Below are positions 62,292 to 64,000 of a stretch of 64,000 nucleotides of DNA, in pieces. Made by a program: the position numbers and the translations under genes. The DNA is from Kitasatospora sp. NBC_01266 (GTDB lineage Bacteria > Actinomycetota > Actinomycetes > Streptomycetales > Streptomycetaceae). The notes beneath the pieces are model-generated. The model had not been told where the DNA came from, searched no databases, and worked only from the letters and a program-made list of their open reading frames with translations. Location: positions 3,782,001-3,846,000 of the forward strand of contig NZ_CP108458.1 of assembly GCF_036242395.1 (NCBI RefSeq). Reading direction: 5' to 3'. Position 1 is the first letter of the stretch, and the number at the start of each line of letters is the position of its first letter.

Positions 62292-64000
<1,709 letters not shown>

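Overview
The window is GC-rich chromosomal DNA from a filamentous actinomycete, almost certainly Streptomycetaceae (Streptomyces or Kitasatospora). The evidence is the codon bias, the lsr2-clpC and lysS-argA-type gene neighbourhood, an LAxTG (class E sortase) surface protein, the 32-residue basic ribosomal-type peptide next to an excisionase-like HTH protein, and the two-component and GlgE-type glycogen genes. No rRNA, tRNA, CRISPR array or intact insertion sequence was recognised.

Layout. (1) 1-6,050: conserved housekeeping genes, all on the minus strand: partial acyltransferase, SDR epimerase, bS22-like peptide, HTH protein, acuC, MFS exporter, HAD phosphatase, proC. (2) About 6,360-36,600: an accessory block lying between the conserved proC and ilvD neighbourhoods. 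It holds a cation/proton antiporter; a GlgM-type GT4 glycogen gene with a 53-residue secreted peptide gene; a divergent HTH-TPR regulator; a minus-strand operon DJ-1 / TPP enzyme / DJ-1 / glgE / mak / glgB with no treS; an MFS exporter; a plus-strand operon of small enzymes (NmrA-like, VOC, SnoaL-ankyrin, muconolactone-isomerase-like, double EthD, TMEM175 channel); a degenerate IS701-type transposase homologue; an AGE-epimerase/STAS fusion overlapping glgX; a second NmrA paralogue; and a GlgC-like nucleotidyltransferase. (3) 36,600-49,700: membrane proteins, ilvD, methyltransferase, TIM-barrel isomerase, Ppx/GppA, hydrolase, nuoD with a MidA-type methyltransferase, and a NarL-type two-component pair. 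(4) 49,800-64,000: the pantothenate/NAD/CoA block (Rossmann protein, panC, panD, nadB, nadC, coaX), a LAFTG surface protein, lysS, BlaI-type repressor, argA, lsr2 and the first two thirds of clpC.

How the genes work together. glgA/glgM, glgE, mak, glgB, glgX and the nucleotidyltransferase form a near-complete alpha-glucan cycle through maltose-1-phosphate. The trehalose entry enzyme TreS is absent from its usual place between glgE and mak. The same minus-strand operon begins with two DJ-1/PfpI proteins flanking a benzoylformate-decarboxylase-like enzyme, a combination not expected in glycogen metabolism. The plus operon carries the small alpha+beta-barrel folds seen as tailoring enzymes in aromatic polyketide clusters, but no ketosynthase is present.

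The strongest candidate for an undescribed system is at 9,169-10,954. A cytoplasmic HTH-TPR regulator (architecture of RRNPP peptide receptors) is divergent from a tiny secreted or lipoprotein-type peptide that leads into glgA. Two perfect TTGAC-N7-GTCAA palindromes lie between them. Peptide-controlled glycogen metabolism is an inference, but it is testable.
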